From Castor canadensis (lineage: Eukaryota > Chordata > Mammalia > Rodentia > Castoridae), in contig NC_133403.1 in NCBI RefSeq assembly GCF_047511655.1, positions 16,613,014 to 16,677,013 of the forward strand: a DNA stretch of 64,000 bases, written 5' to 3'. A model generated the notes under the pieces. That model ran no database searches. It was not told where the DNA came from and saw only the letters and a list, made by a program, of their open reading frames with translations. This document shows positions 11,141 to 22,715 of the stretch, piece after piece (the stretch's first letter is position 1; each line of letters begins with the position of its first letter). The translations under genes and the position numbers were made by a program.

Positions 11141-11696
11141 TCTTGAGATAAAGTATGGATGCATTTTTTTTAACCTGGATAAAATGCATTGAATTTATTG
11201 TGTTGAGCTTTCATATGAATGAGGTTTATTATTACATTTCTTGGAATGGTGAGACCTATAGCAGACACTTAGGTAGATCTGTTGTCTTCAAGTTTTTTAA
11301 TTCACATATGATGACTATGAAAAGAGCATAGTAGTTAGATGCACATATCTGATGTGTGGTAGTAAAATCCAGGTAAGTTTCACATCTATATACTCAAACA
11401 TTTTCAGATGTCTTTGGTAGGAAACCTACAAATTATTCTGCTCTTGTTATTTTGAATTATATAATATCTTTCTACATGCTATGTAGAAAGCATGTACTCT
11501 ATGTACTCTATGATTCTTCAAAAAAAACTAGAGCAGATTTCTGCTTACTCTTATTACACAATCATCCCCTCACTCCCTGCTCTCTCTCACCCTTTCCCTG
11601 CTCTAGTAAGCACTGCTCCACTCTCTCATTCTATGTGATTCATATTTTATCCTCTGCAATGTGAGTGAGGTCATGTTTCATTTGTCTTTCCCTGCA
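11141..11696. other. Stretch without recognised gene
   Basis: AT-rich DNA between the L1 3' fragment and the telomere-like array. No gene or clear repeat recognised. Confidence 0.4.
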
Positions 11697-12680
11697 ATAG
11701 CCCTAACTCAAACCCTACCCCTAACCCCACCCTAACACTAAACCTAGTCTGAGCCCAAGCCCTGGCCCTGACTCTAAACTGCACACTAACACTATATTAA
11801 CTCTAGACATAACTATAACCTTAATCCTACAAATAGCGATAGCCAAAGTGCAAAGCTTATCCAATCCCTAGTCCTAGCCTTAACCCTAGCTCTAGACAAA
11901 GCCCTCACTCTAACCCTAATGGAAGCCCTAGTCTTAGCCCAAGCCATAGCCCTAGGAAAATCCCTAACCCTAAGCTTAACCCTAACCTAACCTTAACCAA
12001 AATCCTATCTGTAATCATTACCCTAACCCTAAAGATAACACTAACCTAATCTAAACCTAAACATAACTCTAACCCTAATCATAGCAGTAACTCTAGCCAT
12101 ACTTCTAGCTCTAGCCCTACTCCTAACTCTAGCCTCAGCTCTACCCTAATCCTAACTAAATCTAGCCCTAGCCCTAGACCAACCCCAATCCTAACCATAA
12201 CCTTAACCCAAACCCTAACTCTAACCCTTATCTTAACCCTCCCATTCCCTAAATATAACCAATACCCTAACCCTAACTCTAACTGTAAACATACCCCCAG
12301 CCCTAGAGCTAGCCTGAGTCATAACCTAATCATAACAAAAACGCTAACCCTTACATTAAACCTACCCGACCCTAAACATATCCCTAACCCCAACACTTAC
12401 TTTAACCCTACCTTAGTCCTAAATATAGCCCTAATGCCATACCTAACCCTAGCCATAGCCCTAGCCCTAACCCTAACTCAAACAGAAACCATAACTGTAA
12501 CTCTTACACTAATCCTTCCCAAATCCTCAATGTAATCCTAATCCTAACCATAACCCTAAACATAGCCCTAGCTCTAAACCTAACCCTCACCCTAAACCTA
12601 GTCCTAGCCCTAGTCTTATCCCTAACCCTAACATTAATAACTGTATCCATAGACCTAGCCCTAACACCAACCCTAAAACA
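11697..12680 (+). repeat. Degenerate telomere-like (CCCTAA-type) array
   Basis: About 980 bp dominated by CCCTAA and close variants (CCCTAG, CTCTAA, CCATAA, CCTTAA), in phase over short runs such as 'ccctaaccctaactctaac' near 12266. The orientation is the telomere C-strand on +. Strong divergence indicates an old interstitial telomeric sequence, or a satellite that evolved from one. It ends in 'aaaacaaaacaaaac', next to an L1 fragment. Confidence 0.88.
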
Positions 12681-12689
12681 AAACAAAAC

Positions 12690-13933
12690 AAAAATTAATA
12701 ATCTACCATCCTTTCATGATAAAAGCTCTGAAGAATCTAGGAGGTGAAGGAAGGCTCCTCAACATAATAAAGGCTATATATGATAAAAGTAGAGCCAACA
12801 GCATACTAAATGGAGAACAACTGAAATGGTTCCTCTTTAAGTGAGGAGCAAGTCAGGGCAGTCTGCTTTCTCCGCTCCTATTTAATACAGTTTTGAAATT
12901 CCTAGGCAGTTCAATAAGACACAAGGAAGAAATAAAATGAATCCACATAGGGAAGGAAGAAGAAAAACTATCCCTATTTGCAGATGGTGTGATCCTCTTC
13001 TAAGAGACCCCAAAAGCTGTACCAAAAAATCTAGTAGAAATCATAAACTCTTTTGGCAAAGTAGCAGGATACAAAATTAACATACAGCAGCTTTTCCATA
13101 CACCAAAAATTCATAGACTGAAAAAGAAATCAGAGAAAAAACCTCATTTACCATAGCTTCAAAAACAATACAGTACCTAGGAATAAATTTAACAAAAGAA
13201 ATCAAAGACCTATTTCATAAAAACAATAAACCACTGAAGAAAGAAATTGAAGAGGACATCAAAAGATGGAAAGACCTTCCACACTTGTGTATTGGTAGAA
13301 TCAACATTGTGGGAAAGGCCATACTACCAAAAGCAATCTACATGTTCAGTACAATCACTATAAAAATTTTAATGATATTTTGCAGAAAAATAGGAAATTC
13401 AATCATGAAATGCATATGTAAACACAAAAGACCTTGAATAGCCAAAGCAATTCTGAGAAAAAAGTCCAATGTTGGAGGCATCACAATACCTGACTTCATA
13501 CTATACTATGAGCCATAACAATAAAAACAGCATGGTATTGGGCACAAAAACTGATAGGAATACCAATGGATCACAATTGATGATCCAGACATAAACCCAT
13601 CCATCTATAGCAAAGGAGCACAAAACACATGATGGAGATAAGACAGCTCTTCAACAAATGCTGCTGGGAAAACTGGATATTCACATGGAGAACACTGAGA
13701 CTATATCCCTGTCTTTCAACCCATACCAAAATGAACTAAAAGCAGATCAAAGACCTTAATATAAGGCCTGAAATTTTGAAACAACTGCAAGAAGCAGCAG
13801 AACATACACTGGAACAGATAGGTGTAGGGAAAAACTTCCTCAAAAGAACTCAATAGACTCAGCATCTAAGAAAAACAATGAACAAATGGGACTGCATCAA
13901 ACTGAAGAATTCCTGCACATCAAAGAAAACAAC
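12690..13933 (+). mobile_element. Old L1 ORF2 segment, 5' part of a split element
   Basis: The sense strand follows L1 ORF2 from the reverse transcriptase domain onward: 'catgataaaagctctgaag', 'tccctatttgcagatggtgtgatcc' (the position of the catalytic FADD motif, here decayed), then 'aacaatgaacaaatgggactgcatc'. It resumes at about 18904 after a younger L1 insertion. Many stops; no function. Confidence 0.85.
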
Positions 13934-14379
13934 TGATTCTAAGATAGTGGCTAGAGGGAGGAAGCAGAAAGCATACCTCCTAAAGTAAAATCTCGGAGAG
14001 ACACTGGAGACACACCTTATAGGAAAAACCATCGAGAAGAGGTAAAACTTTGACTCCTCCAAACTCCAGCCTGCACAGAGCATCACCACTTCACATTAAA
14101 TGGAGAAACCAGGAGGGATCCTGCACTGCCACCAGACGGTAGTGCCCAGACAGCCTGGGAAGATGCACAACACAAGGTGAGCTAAGTGGCATGTGGAACT
14201 CCCACAGACAACCCTGGGCCAGATCAGCATAGCCCCCTGGACAGACTGACCCCCACACAGGGGAAAAAAAGAGAAACTGAATAATAACCAATAACAACAA
14301 AAAAGACACATAGCAAAGAAGGTGGGACTGCCTGAGTGCTGCAGAGGGAGGGAAGGGAATCCCTCACAGAACTGTAAAT

Positions 14380-14755
14380 AAACAAGCCAGGCTGGAGAAG
14401 GCAGGAGCAGTGGCACACACCCAACAACAGGAGTGGGAAAGCTTGTAAAAGTGGTGGTGGGAGGAAAACTCCACAGGAGAGGGGAGAAGGCCCACTTCCT
14501 ACGTGAGTTGTAAAGAAACAAGCCAGGCTGGAGAAGGCAGGAGTAGCAGCACATGCCCAGCAATCAGGAGCAGGAAATATTGTAAAAGCAGCAGTGGGAG
14601 GAAAACTCCACAGGAGAGGGGAGAAGGCCCCTTCCCATGTGAGCTGTAAATAAACACGCTGGCCTGAGAAAGCAGGTGCAATATCACCTCCCCCAGTGTG
14701 CTTGGAAAGGGGAAAGCTTGTAGCAGTGGCTCTCACACAGGAGAACTCTGAGTAA
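14380..14755 (+). repeat. Tandem monomers in the L1 5' UTR (about 136 bp unit)
   Basis: Copies begin with 'aaacaagccaggctg' at 14380 and 14516, and with a diverged 'aaacacgctgg' at 14652; a shorter start-like 'aaacaaagcctgtgg' is at 14754. The first two starts and the second and third are exactly 136 bp apart. Each full unit contains 'gtgggaggaaaactcc' and 'aggagaggggagaagg'. Monomeric L1 promoters of this kind are known in mouse. Here the array is probably the promoter of this L1 family. Confidence 0.8.
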
Positions 14756-15467
14756 ACAAAGCCTGTGGGGCCAGGTGAGTGATAAGCTCACCCCTGAGAT
14801 CTGCATAAATAAAGCCTCCAGCAACAGCAAGCTGACAGCAGTGGGCAGGCAAGCCACAGCCACAGGTAGCCATTCACAGAACTGTCTCCAGAGTCTTTTT
14901 TGTTGTTATTGTTCTTTTCTCTCTCCCTACCTTTGATGAGACAACAATCGAACTACACCTGCATGCTGAAAAACTTACTGAAACTATATTGCATTTGAAC
15001 TTGTGACACTTTGTGGGGTTTTATTCTGTTTTGTGCAGTCTTGTTTTATTTTGGTTTTTCCAGGCTTTGTACCCTTTAATAAGACAACCACAGAATTACT
15101 TCTGAGGCACCATGTCCAGGATTGGAGGCTGAGGGACAAACACAAAAATTATTAAGACTGAAACTTTATTGCATTTGAACTTGGACATTTTTTTCTATAT
15201 ATATTTTTTTTCATTTATTTATTTTTATTTTTTATTTTCATTTTATTTTATTCATTTTATTTTTTATTTTCAATCCTCTCTCTGTCTCTCTAATGCCTTT
15301 TCAGCTTATGGTTGATTAGTACACAGTTTCTCCCTGTTTATATCATTGAAAATTTTTTTGTTTGTTTCTTTGTTTTGTTTTTTCCTACTTGTTTATTTGT
15401 TTTTTCCCTTTTCCTTTAACTTCTTTGCTTTCCATCTCCTCTCACCCTTCCATTCTAAATATCACCA

Positions 15468-15818
15468 GTGCTATTATTACAAGCCAGAAAATACTTAATT
15501 ACACACAGTATACGGACAATAACAACACCAATGGCAATGATGGGAAGACAGATAAAACAGGGAAACCAGTTTCCCCATAGCAAAAAATTGGTACAGAGAC
15601 CAGAGGGAAATGAAGAAAACAGATACTCAGATACAGACTCCAAAAAAATGAAGATAAACTATGCCAAAGAACACAATGAAGCCCACAAGAATAATCGGAA
15701 AGAAGAAATATTACAGACACTCAATGAGAATTTTACAGAGATGATACTGGATATGGTCAACCAAAATGTACAGGAGACACTCAAGAAACTCCAAGACAAC
15801 AAAAATAGAGAATCTTAA
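15468..15818 (+). pseudogene. L1 ORF1 N-terminal remnant
   Basis: A 116-codon open frame rich in Lys, Glu, Asn and Gln, with a coiled-coil-like C-terminal part (NENFTEMILDMVNQNVQE, then LKKLQDNKN). It sits where L1 ORF1, the RNA-binding chaperone, starts. It stops at TAA (15816-15818), and the RNA recognition and C-terminal domains are removed by the deletion downstream. The same ORF1 part is recognisable on the minus strand around 37390-37700. Confidence 0.65.
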
Positions 15819-15944
15819 AAAGCAAAAGAAGAAATAAAGGAAACTATAGAAGCACTGTATAAACACCAATGTGAAACAAAGAACAAGATTAATTAAGAGA
15901 CAAATGAGCTGAGGACAAAAATAGACAACATCAAAGAAAAAGAC

Positions 15945-18450
15945 CAGAAAATCATCAGAAACTACATAGAGAACCTATATTCAAATACATTTGAAAATCT
16001 TAAAGAAATGGACAGATTTCAAGATACATATGATCATCCAAAACTGAACCAAGAGGATATTAATCACCTGAATAGATCTATAACACAAAATGAAATTGAA
16101 GCAGCAATCAAGAGTCTCCCAAAACAGAAAAGTCCAGGACCTGATGGATTCTCTGCTGAATTCTATCAGACCTTTAAAGAAGAACTAAAAACCGACCCTC
16201 CGAAAAGTGTTCCATGAAATAGAAAGGGGAGGAAAACTTCCTAACACATTTTATGAAGCCAGTATTACACGTATCCCAAAACCAGGCAAAGACACTTCCA
16301 AAAAGAACTATAGGCCAATCTCCTTAATGAACATTGATTAAAAAATCCTCAACAAAATAATGGCAAGCAAAATTCAACAACACATCAAAAAGATCATTCA
16401 CCACGACCAAGTAGGCTTCATCCCAGAAATGCAGGGGTGGTTCATCATATGAAAATCAATAAACGTAATAACCCACATTAACGGAAGCAAAGACAAAAAC
16501 CACTTGATCATCTCAATAGATGCAGAAAAAGCCTTTGATGAAATCCAACACCACTTCATGATAAAAGCTCTAAGAAAACTAGGAATATAAGGAAAGTACC
16601 TCAACTTTATAAAAGCTATATATGACAAACCTACAGCCAGCATTATACTTAATTGAGAAAAACTGAAACCATTCCCTCTAAAATCAGGAACTAGACAAAG
16701 ATGCACACTATCTCCACTCCTATTCAACATAGTACTGGATTTCCTAGCCAGAGCAATTAGGCAAGAAGAAGGAATGAAAGGAATACAAATAGGTAAAGAA
16801 TGTGTCAAAATATCCCTATTTTCAGACAACATGATCCTATACTTTAAATACCCAACAAACTCTACTCAGAAGCTCCTAGACACCATCAATAGCTATAGCA
16901 AGGTAGCAGGATATAAAACCAACATAGAAAAATCATTAGCATTTCTATACACTAATAATGAACAAACTGAAAAAGAATATATGGAAATAATTCCTTCTAC
17001 AATAGCTTCAAAAAAATCAAATACCTAGGTGTAACATAGTAAAAATGTCTATACTCCCAAAAGTAATCTACATGTTTAATGCAATTCCCATCAAAATTCC
17101 AATGACATTCATTAAAGAGATTGAAAAATCTACTGTTAAATTTATTTGGAAACACAAGAGGCCACGAATAGCCAAGTCAATACTCAGTAAAAAGAACATG
17201 CTGGAGGTATCACAATACCTGACTTCAAACTGTACTATGAAGCAGTAGCAATAAAAACAGCATGGTACTGGTACAAAAACAGACATGAAGACCAGTGGAA
17301 CAGAATAGAGGACCCAGACATGAATCCACACAACTATAACCAACTTGCTTTGACAAAAGCTCTAAAAATATACGATGGAGAAAAGTCAGCCTCTTCAACA
17401 AAAACTGCTAGGAAAATTTGTTAGCAGTCTGCAAAAAACTGAAAATAGATCCATGTTTATCACCATCTGCCAATATTAACTCAAAATGGATCGAGGATCT
17501 TAATATCAGACCACAAACTCTTAATTTGGTACAGGAAAGAGTAGGAATTACTCTGGAATTAGTGGGTATAGGTAAGAACTTTCTCCATGGAACCCCAGCA
17601 GCACAGCAACTAAGAGAGAGCATAGATAAAAGGGACTTTATAAATCTAAAAAGCTTCTGCTCAACAAAAGAAATTCTGAACTGAAGAGAACACCCAGAGA
17701 ATGGGAGAAAATATTTGCCAGCTACACATCAGACAAAGGACTGATAACTAGAATATATAGGGAACTTATAAAACTAAATTCTCTCAAAACTAATGAACCA
17801 ATAAAGAAATGGGCATGTGAACTAAACAGAACTTTCTCAAAAGAAGAAATTCAAGTGGCCAAAAAACACATGAAAAAATGCTCATCATCTCTAGCAATAA
17901 AGGAAATGCAAATTAAAACCACAGTAAGATTCCACCTCACCCCTGTTAGAATAGCCATCATTAGCAACACCAACAACAACAGGTGTTGTCAAGGATATGG
18001 AGAAAAAGGAACCCTCTTACACTGCTGGTGGAAATGTAAACTAGTACAACCACTCTGGAAAAAAGTTTGGAGGCTACTTAAAAAGCTAAACATTGATCTA
18101 CCATAAGATCCAGCAATACCACTCTTGGGGATATACCCAAAAGATTGTGAAACAGGTTACTCCAGAGGCACCTGCACACCCATGTTTATTGCAGCACTAC
18201 TCACAATAGGCAAGTTATGGAAACAGCCAAGATGCCCCACTACTAACGAATGGATCAAGAAAATGTGGTATCCATACACAATGGAATTTTATGCAGCCAT
18301 GAAGAAGAATAAAATATTATCATTCGCTGGTAAAGGTATGGAATTGGAGAACATCATTCTGAGTGAGTTTAGCCTGGCCCAAAAGACCAAAAATCATATG
18401 TTCTCCCTCATATGCAGACATTAGATCAAGGGCAAACACAACAAGCTGAT
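15945..18450 (+). pseudogene. L1 ORF2 remnant, reverse transcriptase to C-terminal domain
   Basis: Fragments in several frames carry the start of the L1 reverse transcriptase ([19 protein letters not shown], then [19 protein letters not shown] at about 16060-16190), the palm region ([10 protein letters not shown] at 16809-16838, where functional elements have a D-D pair) and the C-terminal part (MWYPYTMEFYAAMKKN near 18263-18310). The endonuclease domain is absent and the frame is broken many times. Confidence 0.85.
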
Positions 18451-18784
18451 TGGAATTTGATCACAAGATTAAAGCGAGAGCACACAAGGGAGATATGAAG
18501 ATAGGTAAGACACCTAAAACACTAGACAGCATTTGTTTCCCTCAATGCAGAGAAACTAAAGCAGATACCTTAAAAGCAACTGAGGCCAACAGGAAAAGGG
18601 AACAAGGCACTACAGAAAAGGTTAGATCAAGAAGAATTAACCTAGAAGGTAACACACATGCACAGGAAATTAATGTGAGTCAACTCCCTGTATAGCTATC
18701 CTTATCTCAACTAGCAAAAACCCTTTTTCCTTCCTATTATTGCTTATACTCTCTATTCAACAAAATTACGGATAAATGCAAAAT

Positions 18785-18860
18785 AATTTCTTTCAGGTAT
18801 TGAGGGGGTTGGGGGAGAGGCGGGGGGTTGGGTGGTAAGGGATGGGGTGGTGGCAGAGGG
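18785..18860 (+). other. G-rich polypurine tract of an L1 3' UTR
   Basis: Runs of 4-6 G separated by short purine or T spacers (for example 'gagggggttgggggagagg'). L1 3' UTRs of many mammals have such a tract, with potential to form G-quadruplex. It ends just before 'gtatgcacatatgaataa' and the A-tail. Confidence 0.75.
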
Positions 18861-18903
18861 AGAAATAACCCAAGCATTGTATGCACATATGAATAAAAAA
18901 AAG

Positions 18904-20258
18904 AAGAAAACAGCCACCAGACTCAGGTGACAGCCTACAGAATGGGAGAATATGCCAGATACTCATACAAAAAGGAATTAATATCCAGAATCTACAAAAA
19001 CTCAAAAACTCAGCCCTGAAAGAATCAACACCCCAGTGAAGAAATGAGCACATGACTTACACAAGGAATTCTCAAAGGAAGAGGTACAAATGACCAGCAA
19101 ATACATGAAGAAGTGTTCAAGTTCCCTGGTTATAAAAGAGGTGAAAATCAAAATAACAATTACATTTCCTCTCAATCAAGTTAGAATGGCCATGAACTAA
19201 CAACAACAAATGCTGGCAAGGATATGGAGAAAGAGGAATGCTTTTACACTGCAGTGGGAATGCAAACTAGCACAACCACTACGGAAAACACTATGCAGAT
19301 TCCTCAAAGAACTAGAGACAGAACTGTCATACAATGCTGTGATACAGCTCTTGGGCACATAACCAAAAAAAAACATAAAACAGGATATAGCAAAAACACC
19401 TGTACACTCATGTTCATTGCAGCACTGCTCTGGAAACAAACATGATGCCCTACAACTGATGAATGGATCATGCAATATTTTGTATATATAAACACTGGAG
19501 TATTACTTAGCCACAAGGAATGATGATATGGGATGTGAAGGTAAATGGATGCAATTGGATCTCATCATGTTAGGTGAAGTTAGCCAGGATCAGAAAGAAA
19601 AAAGACACATGTTTTCTCTCATACACAGGAGATAAGTCCAAAAGATCAATATATATACAAAACAAACATGATCATATACAAATGCAGTTGTAGAACATTT
19701 TTGTAACAGTTTAATTTGAGGAAAGAGAGAAAGGAAAAGAAAATAATAGAACATCAGTAATATTGTAAAGCATAAGATGTGAAGGTAGAGGAATAAAGAT
19801 GTGTATTGGAAGCTGCTGAAAAATGAGAGTGGGGGTAAAGTTCTAAGGGAGAGTATTCGAATGGATTGAACAGGCCAAAGTAAAGCACACCTACAGTGTG
19901 CATACATATAGACATCCTTTTGAACATCAACTCAAATATTAAGTATGAAAACCAGGACCGTAAAATAGGCACAGTTTGTATGGCTGATGTGGAGGGGTAG
20001 GTGCTAGTGGTAGGGTGCTGGATGAAGGAAGGAGATTGATTTGATGATATATGGTTGATACACTTCATATACCTATATGAAAGAGAACTAACAAAACCTC
20101 TTGCAATTGCTTCAATTGGGGTGTGGAGTGGGATGAGAGGGAGTGATGATGGGGGCAATGTAAATAATGTACAATATAAGGCTAATCAGCATAGTCACTA
20201 TGAATCCCCCCTGTATAATGAATATATCGAATAAAGAAAAAATTAGGATTAAAAAAAT
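18904..20258 (+). mobile_element. Old L1 ORF2 C-terminal part and 3' UTR, 3' part of a split element
   Basis: Continues the ORF2 text interrupted at 13933 ('cagcctacagaatgggagaat...', 'gaagaggtacaaatgaccagc', 'gcaaggatatggagaaagagg', 'ttgcagcactgc'). Then comes a long 3' UTR ending 'aataaagaaaaaattagg' with an A-rich tail at about 20226-20258. With 12690-13933 it forms one old 5'-truncated L1 of about 2.6 kb. Confidence 0.85.
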
Positions 20259-22090
20259 CCATACTATGGATTTCTAAATCATATATGGACTAACTTCAAG
20301 ATACAATTCATCTTAAGGCAAGTTTCCTCAATCCACTGACACAGAAAATTATGTAAAATAACTACTTAAAATTACAATGTTGGCTCTTACATCAAATATG
20401 AATTCCCTCTCCTAACATGGGAAATGAGAGAGAGAAATTGGGTACCTGGTTGAAGAAAGTGCAAGATCAAGATTAGACTGTATAAGCAACATGAAAACAC
20501 AGAATTGAGTATGATACCCACTGACTCCAGGTCTCAAGTACACTGTGCAGGGGTGGTGCAAGGGCTCAGGAATCCCAGCTCTTCGGCTTTTCAGAGCCAG
20601 CAATGCTGAAATCAAACAGGTTAGAGTCCCACACCTGCTGCTTTTTTAGCAGGATATGCACACTGACAGACTTACATTTTTCTGGCTCTTGGGAAAGGTC
20701 TTGCTCCTTTGGCTCCACAAGATACTGAGTCTTATTGTTGGCTCCTCACTATGACAAACCTCTTCTGAACACCAGGGCTATTTGTGGCATCCATTGTAGT
20801 CTTGGTGAAGGAACACATTCCTCTATAGTTCTTACATTGTTGCTTTGAAGAATTAGAACCATGAGGATTCTGCAAAATTTGGCCACTTCTATCACACAGG
20901 AGTGGGTCAAGCTTCACATGCACTGGTTTTCATATTATCTTGAGAGCAGACAAGTGCTGATCCATATACAGACAGCAGAGATTGGCATCAGAGCTGGACA
21001 ATGAAGGCTAAGGATCCAGGGGCTTTCTGGTCTTCTTGCTCAAGGTTTTTGCTTAGAAGATCCTAGCACCCTAAGCCTGTGATGGGAGGGACAAGTTTGC
21101 CCATCTCCAAAATTCATTTGGCCTCATTCTTCCATTGACCAATATACCAGTCTTTCTTTTTTAGATGCAAGTCTCTCCATCAAGTCATTGCTTGGAGACA
21201 CTCTTAGTTCCTCTTGACTTCATTCCCAAGAATGAGAGACCAAGAGAAAAGAAGTTGATGAATGAAAATTCTGCCAATTGTCTAGAGAATGCTTGCACTT
21301 CAGTGTTTTACAGTACATTGTTCTAGGAAGAACTATAATCAGTAAATCAAAACTAAAATCTGAAGTGAGGATTCTCTGGCATCTATAATACTGTTTGTGC
21401 CTTCTATCAATGGCTATTTAAAGACTCTTTTCCTTACTCTCAAGAGAACTGTAGTCTGCAACATATGGTAAAAAGAATTTTATTCCTTTCTCCACCATCA
21501 TATAGGTTTCTTATGACTGAGAGGAGCAGGTTCTCATGGTTCCAGTTTCCACAATTTTTTCATGTGGGTGATGTTTGCACAGGTGGACACGTATTTCATT
21601 ACATATGCTCTGTAATGGTAAAATGGGTAAATTTATTGTATCAATTCATCATTAAAACTATTGCAAATAAGGAGATGCAGAGGTAGAAAGAACACCCACA
21701 GATGAAAATGATGGTTTGGACAGGGCAAGGACTGCAGTGATGCAACTGCACCATAGGTCCTTTACACATTCCTGAGTCAAGTCCTGGAGTGAAGCAATAA
21801 AGGCTATCTCCTCATTCTAAAAAGTGAGTTCTGCCAACCAAAGTAGGCAGGTGAAGCTCTGTCCTAAGGCTGGATCACAGGAGAACTAGTTCCCAATGAT
21901 GAGAATCACAGGTCATCACTCTGGGCTCAATCTTACCAAAGTGATATCTTGGAAACAGTGATGATGATCACTCCATGCTTTGGAGACTATGGATGCATCT
22001 CTAAAGTGCTACAGACTCTCCAGGATATTCACATCTACTCTGGACAAAACCTCTCTGTGACTTCTAACTAGAGCTTACTATGTAGCAGGA
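20259..22090. other. Stretch without recognised gene
   Basis: About 1.8 kb with no recognised gene, RNA or clear transposon. The part after about 21700 is V-flanking sequence like that upstream of the other IGHV3-like relics. Open frames are short (up to 73 codons) and unremarkable. Confidence 0.4.
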
Positions 22091-22094
22091 GAAT

Positions 22095-22102
22095 ATGCAA
22101 AT
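22095..22102 (+). promoter_or_regulatory. IGHV octamer promoter element (ATGCAAAT), V relic 4
   Basis: A perfect octamer 123 bp upstream of the leader ATG of V relic 4. Confidence 0.82.
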
Positions 22103-22224
22103 AGGACTTCCCTCTGATCATGAAAACCAGACAAACCCTGACCCTGCAGCTCTGGGACAGGAGCCCAGCCCTGGGTTCCCAGCTGATCCCATTCAGTGAT
22201 CAGCACTGAACACAGACCACTACC

Positions 22225-22676
22225 ATGGAGTTTGGACTGAACTGGATTTTCCTTGTGCTACTTTTAAAGGTGATTTATGCAGAACATGAGACACTGAGTG
22301 AGTGAGTGGATATGAGTGAGAGGACCAGTGGATAACTGTGCCTGTTCCTGACCAGAACTCTCTGTATTTGTAGGTGTCCAGTTTCAGATGCAGCTGATAG
22401 AGTCTGGGGGATGTTTTTGAAGCCTGGTGGGACACTGAGACTCCTCTGCAGCCTCTGATTCATCTTCAGTGGTCACAGGATGCACTGGTTGTGCCAGGTT
22501 CCAGGGGAAGGGCTGAAGTAGGTTGGAACTATTAACCCTGATGGTGAGAGTACAAACTATGCAGACACTGTCAAGGGCAGATTCACCATATCCTGAAAAA
22601 ATCCCAAGTATCAACTGTGACTGCACATGAACAGCCTGAGAGATGAGGACACAGCCGTGTATTACTGTGCAAAAGA
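22225..22676 (+). pseudogene. IGHV pseudogene 4, IGHV3-like (clan III)
   Basis: The leader exon starts with ATG at 22225 (MEFGLNWIFLV...) and ends at 22269 before donor GTGATT. At 45 nt it is one base short of the usual 46, breaking the leader frame. The intron ends at acceptor TAG (22371-22373). FR1 starts QMQLIESGG, then a 1-nt deletion and another indel near the first Cys shift the frame. Conserved text follows: 'agtggtcacaggatgcactgg' (CDR1 with Trp41), 'actattaaccctgatggtgag' (CDR2), 'tatgcagacactgtcaagggc' (YADTVKG), and FR3 ending 'gaggacacagccgtgtattactgtgcaaaa' (EDTAVYYCAK). In-frame stops include TAG after FR2 and TGA in FR3. Non-functional. Confidence 0.93.
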
Positions 22677-22715
22677 CACAGCAGGGGGACCTCAGTAAGA
22701 GCCCAGACATAAACC
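22677..22715 (+). other. 23-RSS of V relic 4
   Basis: Heptamer CACAGCA (22677-22683) keeps the essential CAC, the spacer is 23 bp, and nonamer ACATAAACC is at 22707-22715. This is the common IGHV3-type nonamer. Confidence 0.88.

Larger units (their letters stand above)
13934..18903 (+). mobile_element. Younger L1 with 5' UTR, internally deleted, nested in an older L1
   Basis: The element has a 5' UTR (about 13934-15460) whose start matches the 5' end of the minus-strand L1 at 39134, an ORF1 N-terminal part, an ORF2 reverse transcriptase to C-terminal part (about 15945-18450), and a 3' UTR with a G-rich tract and A-rich tail (to about 18903). It is flanked by 'aagaaaacaac' (13923-13933) and 'aagaaaacagc' (18904-18914), a target-site duplication with one mismatch. 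A deletion of about 2 kb joins mid ORF1 to ORF2 just before the reverse transcriptase domain, so the endonuclease is missing. The catalytic FADD position reads FSDN, and frameshifts and stops are frequent. It cannot move by itself. Confidence 0.88.

Noticed and set aside
12504..12686. A 60-codon minus-strand frame rich in Arg-Val repeats
   Set aside because: It is the translation of the telomere-like hexamers and has no protein-family pattern.
14380..14755. CRISPR-like or VNTR array
   Set aside because: The repeat unit is 136 bp without unique spacers and lies in an L1 5' UTR.
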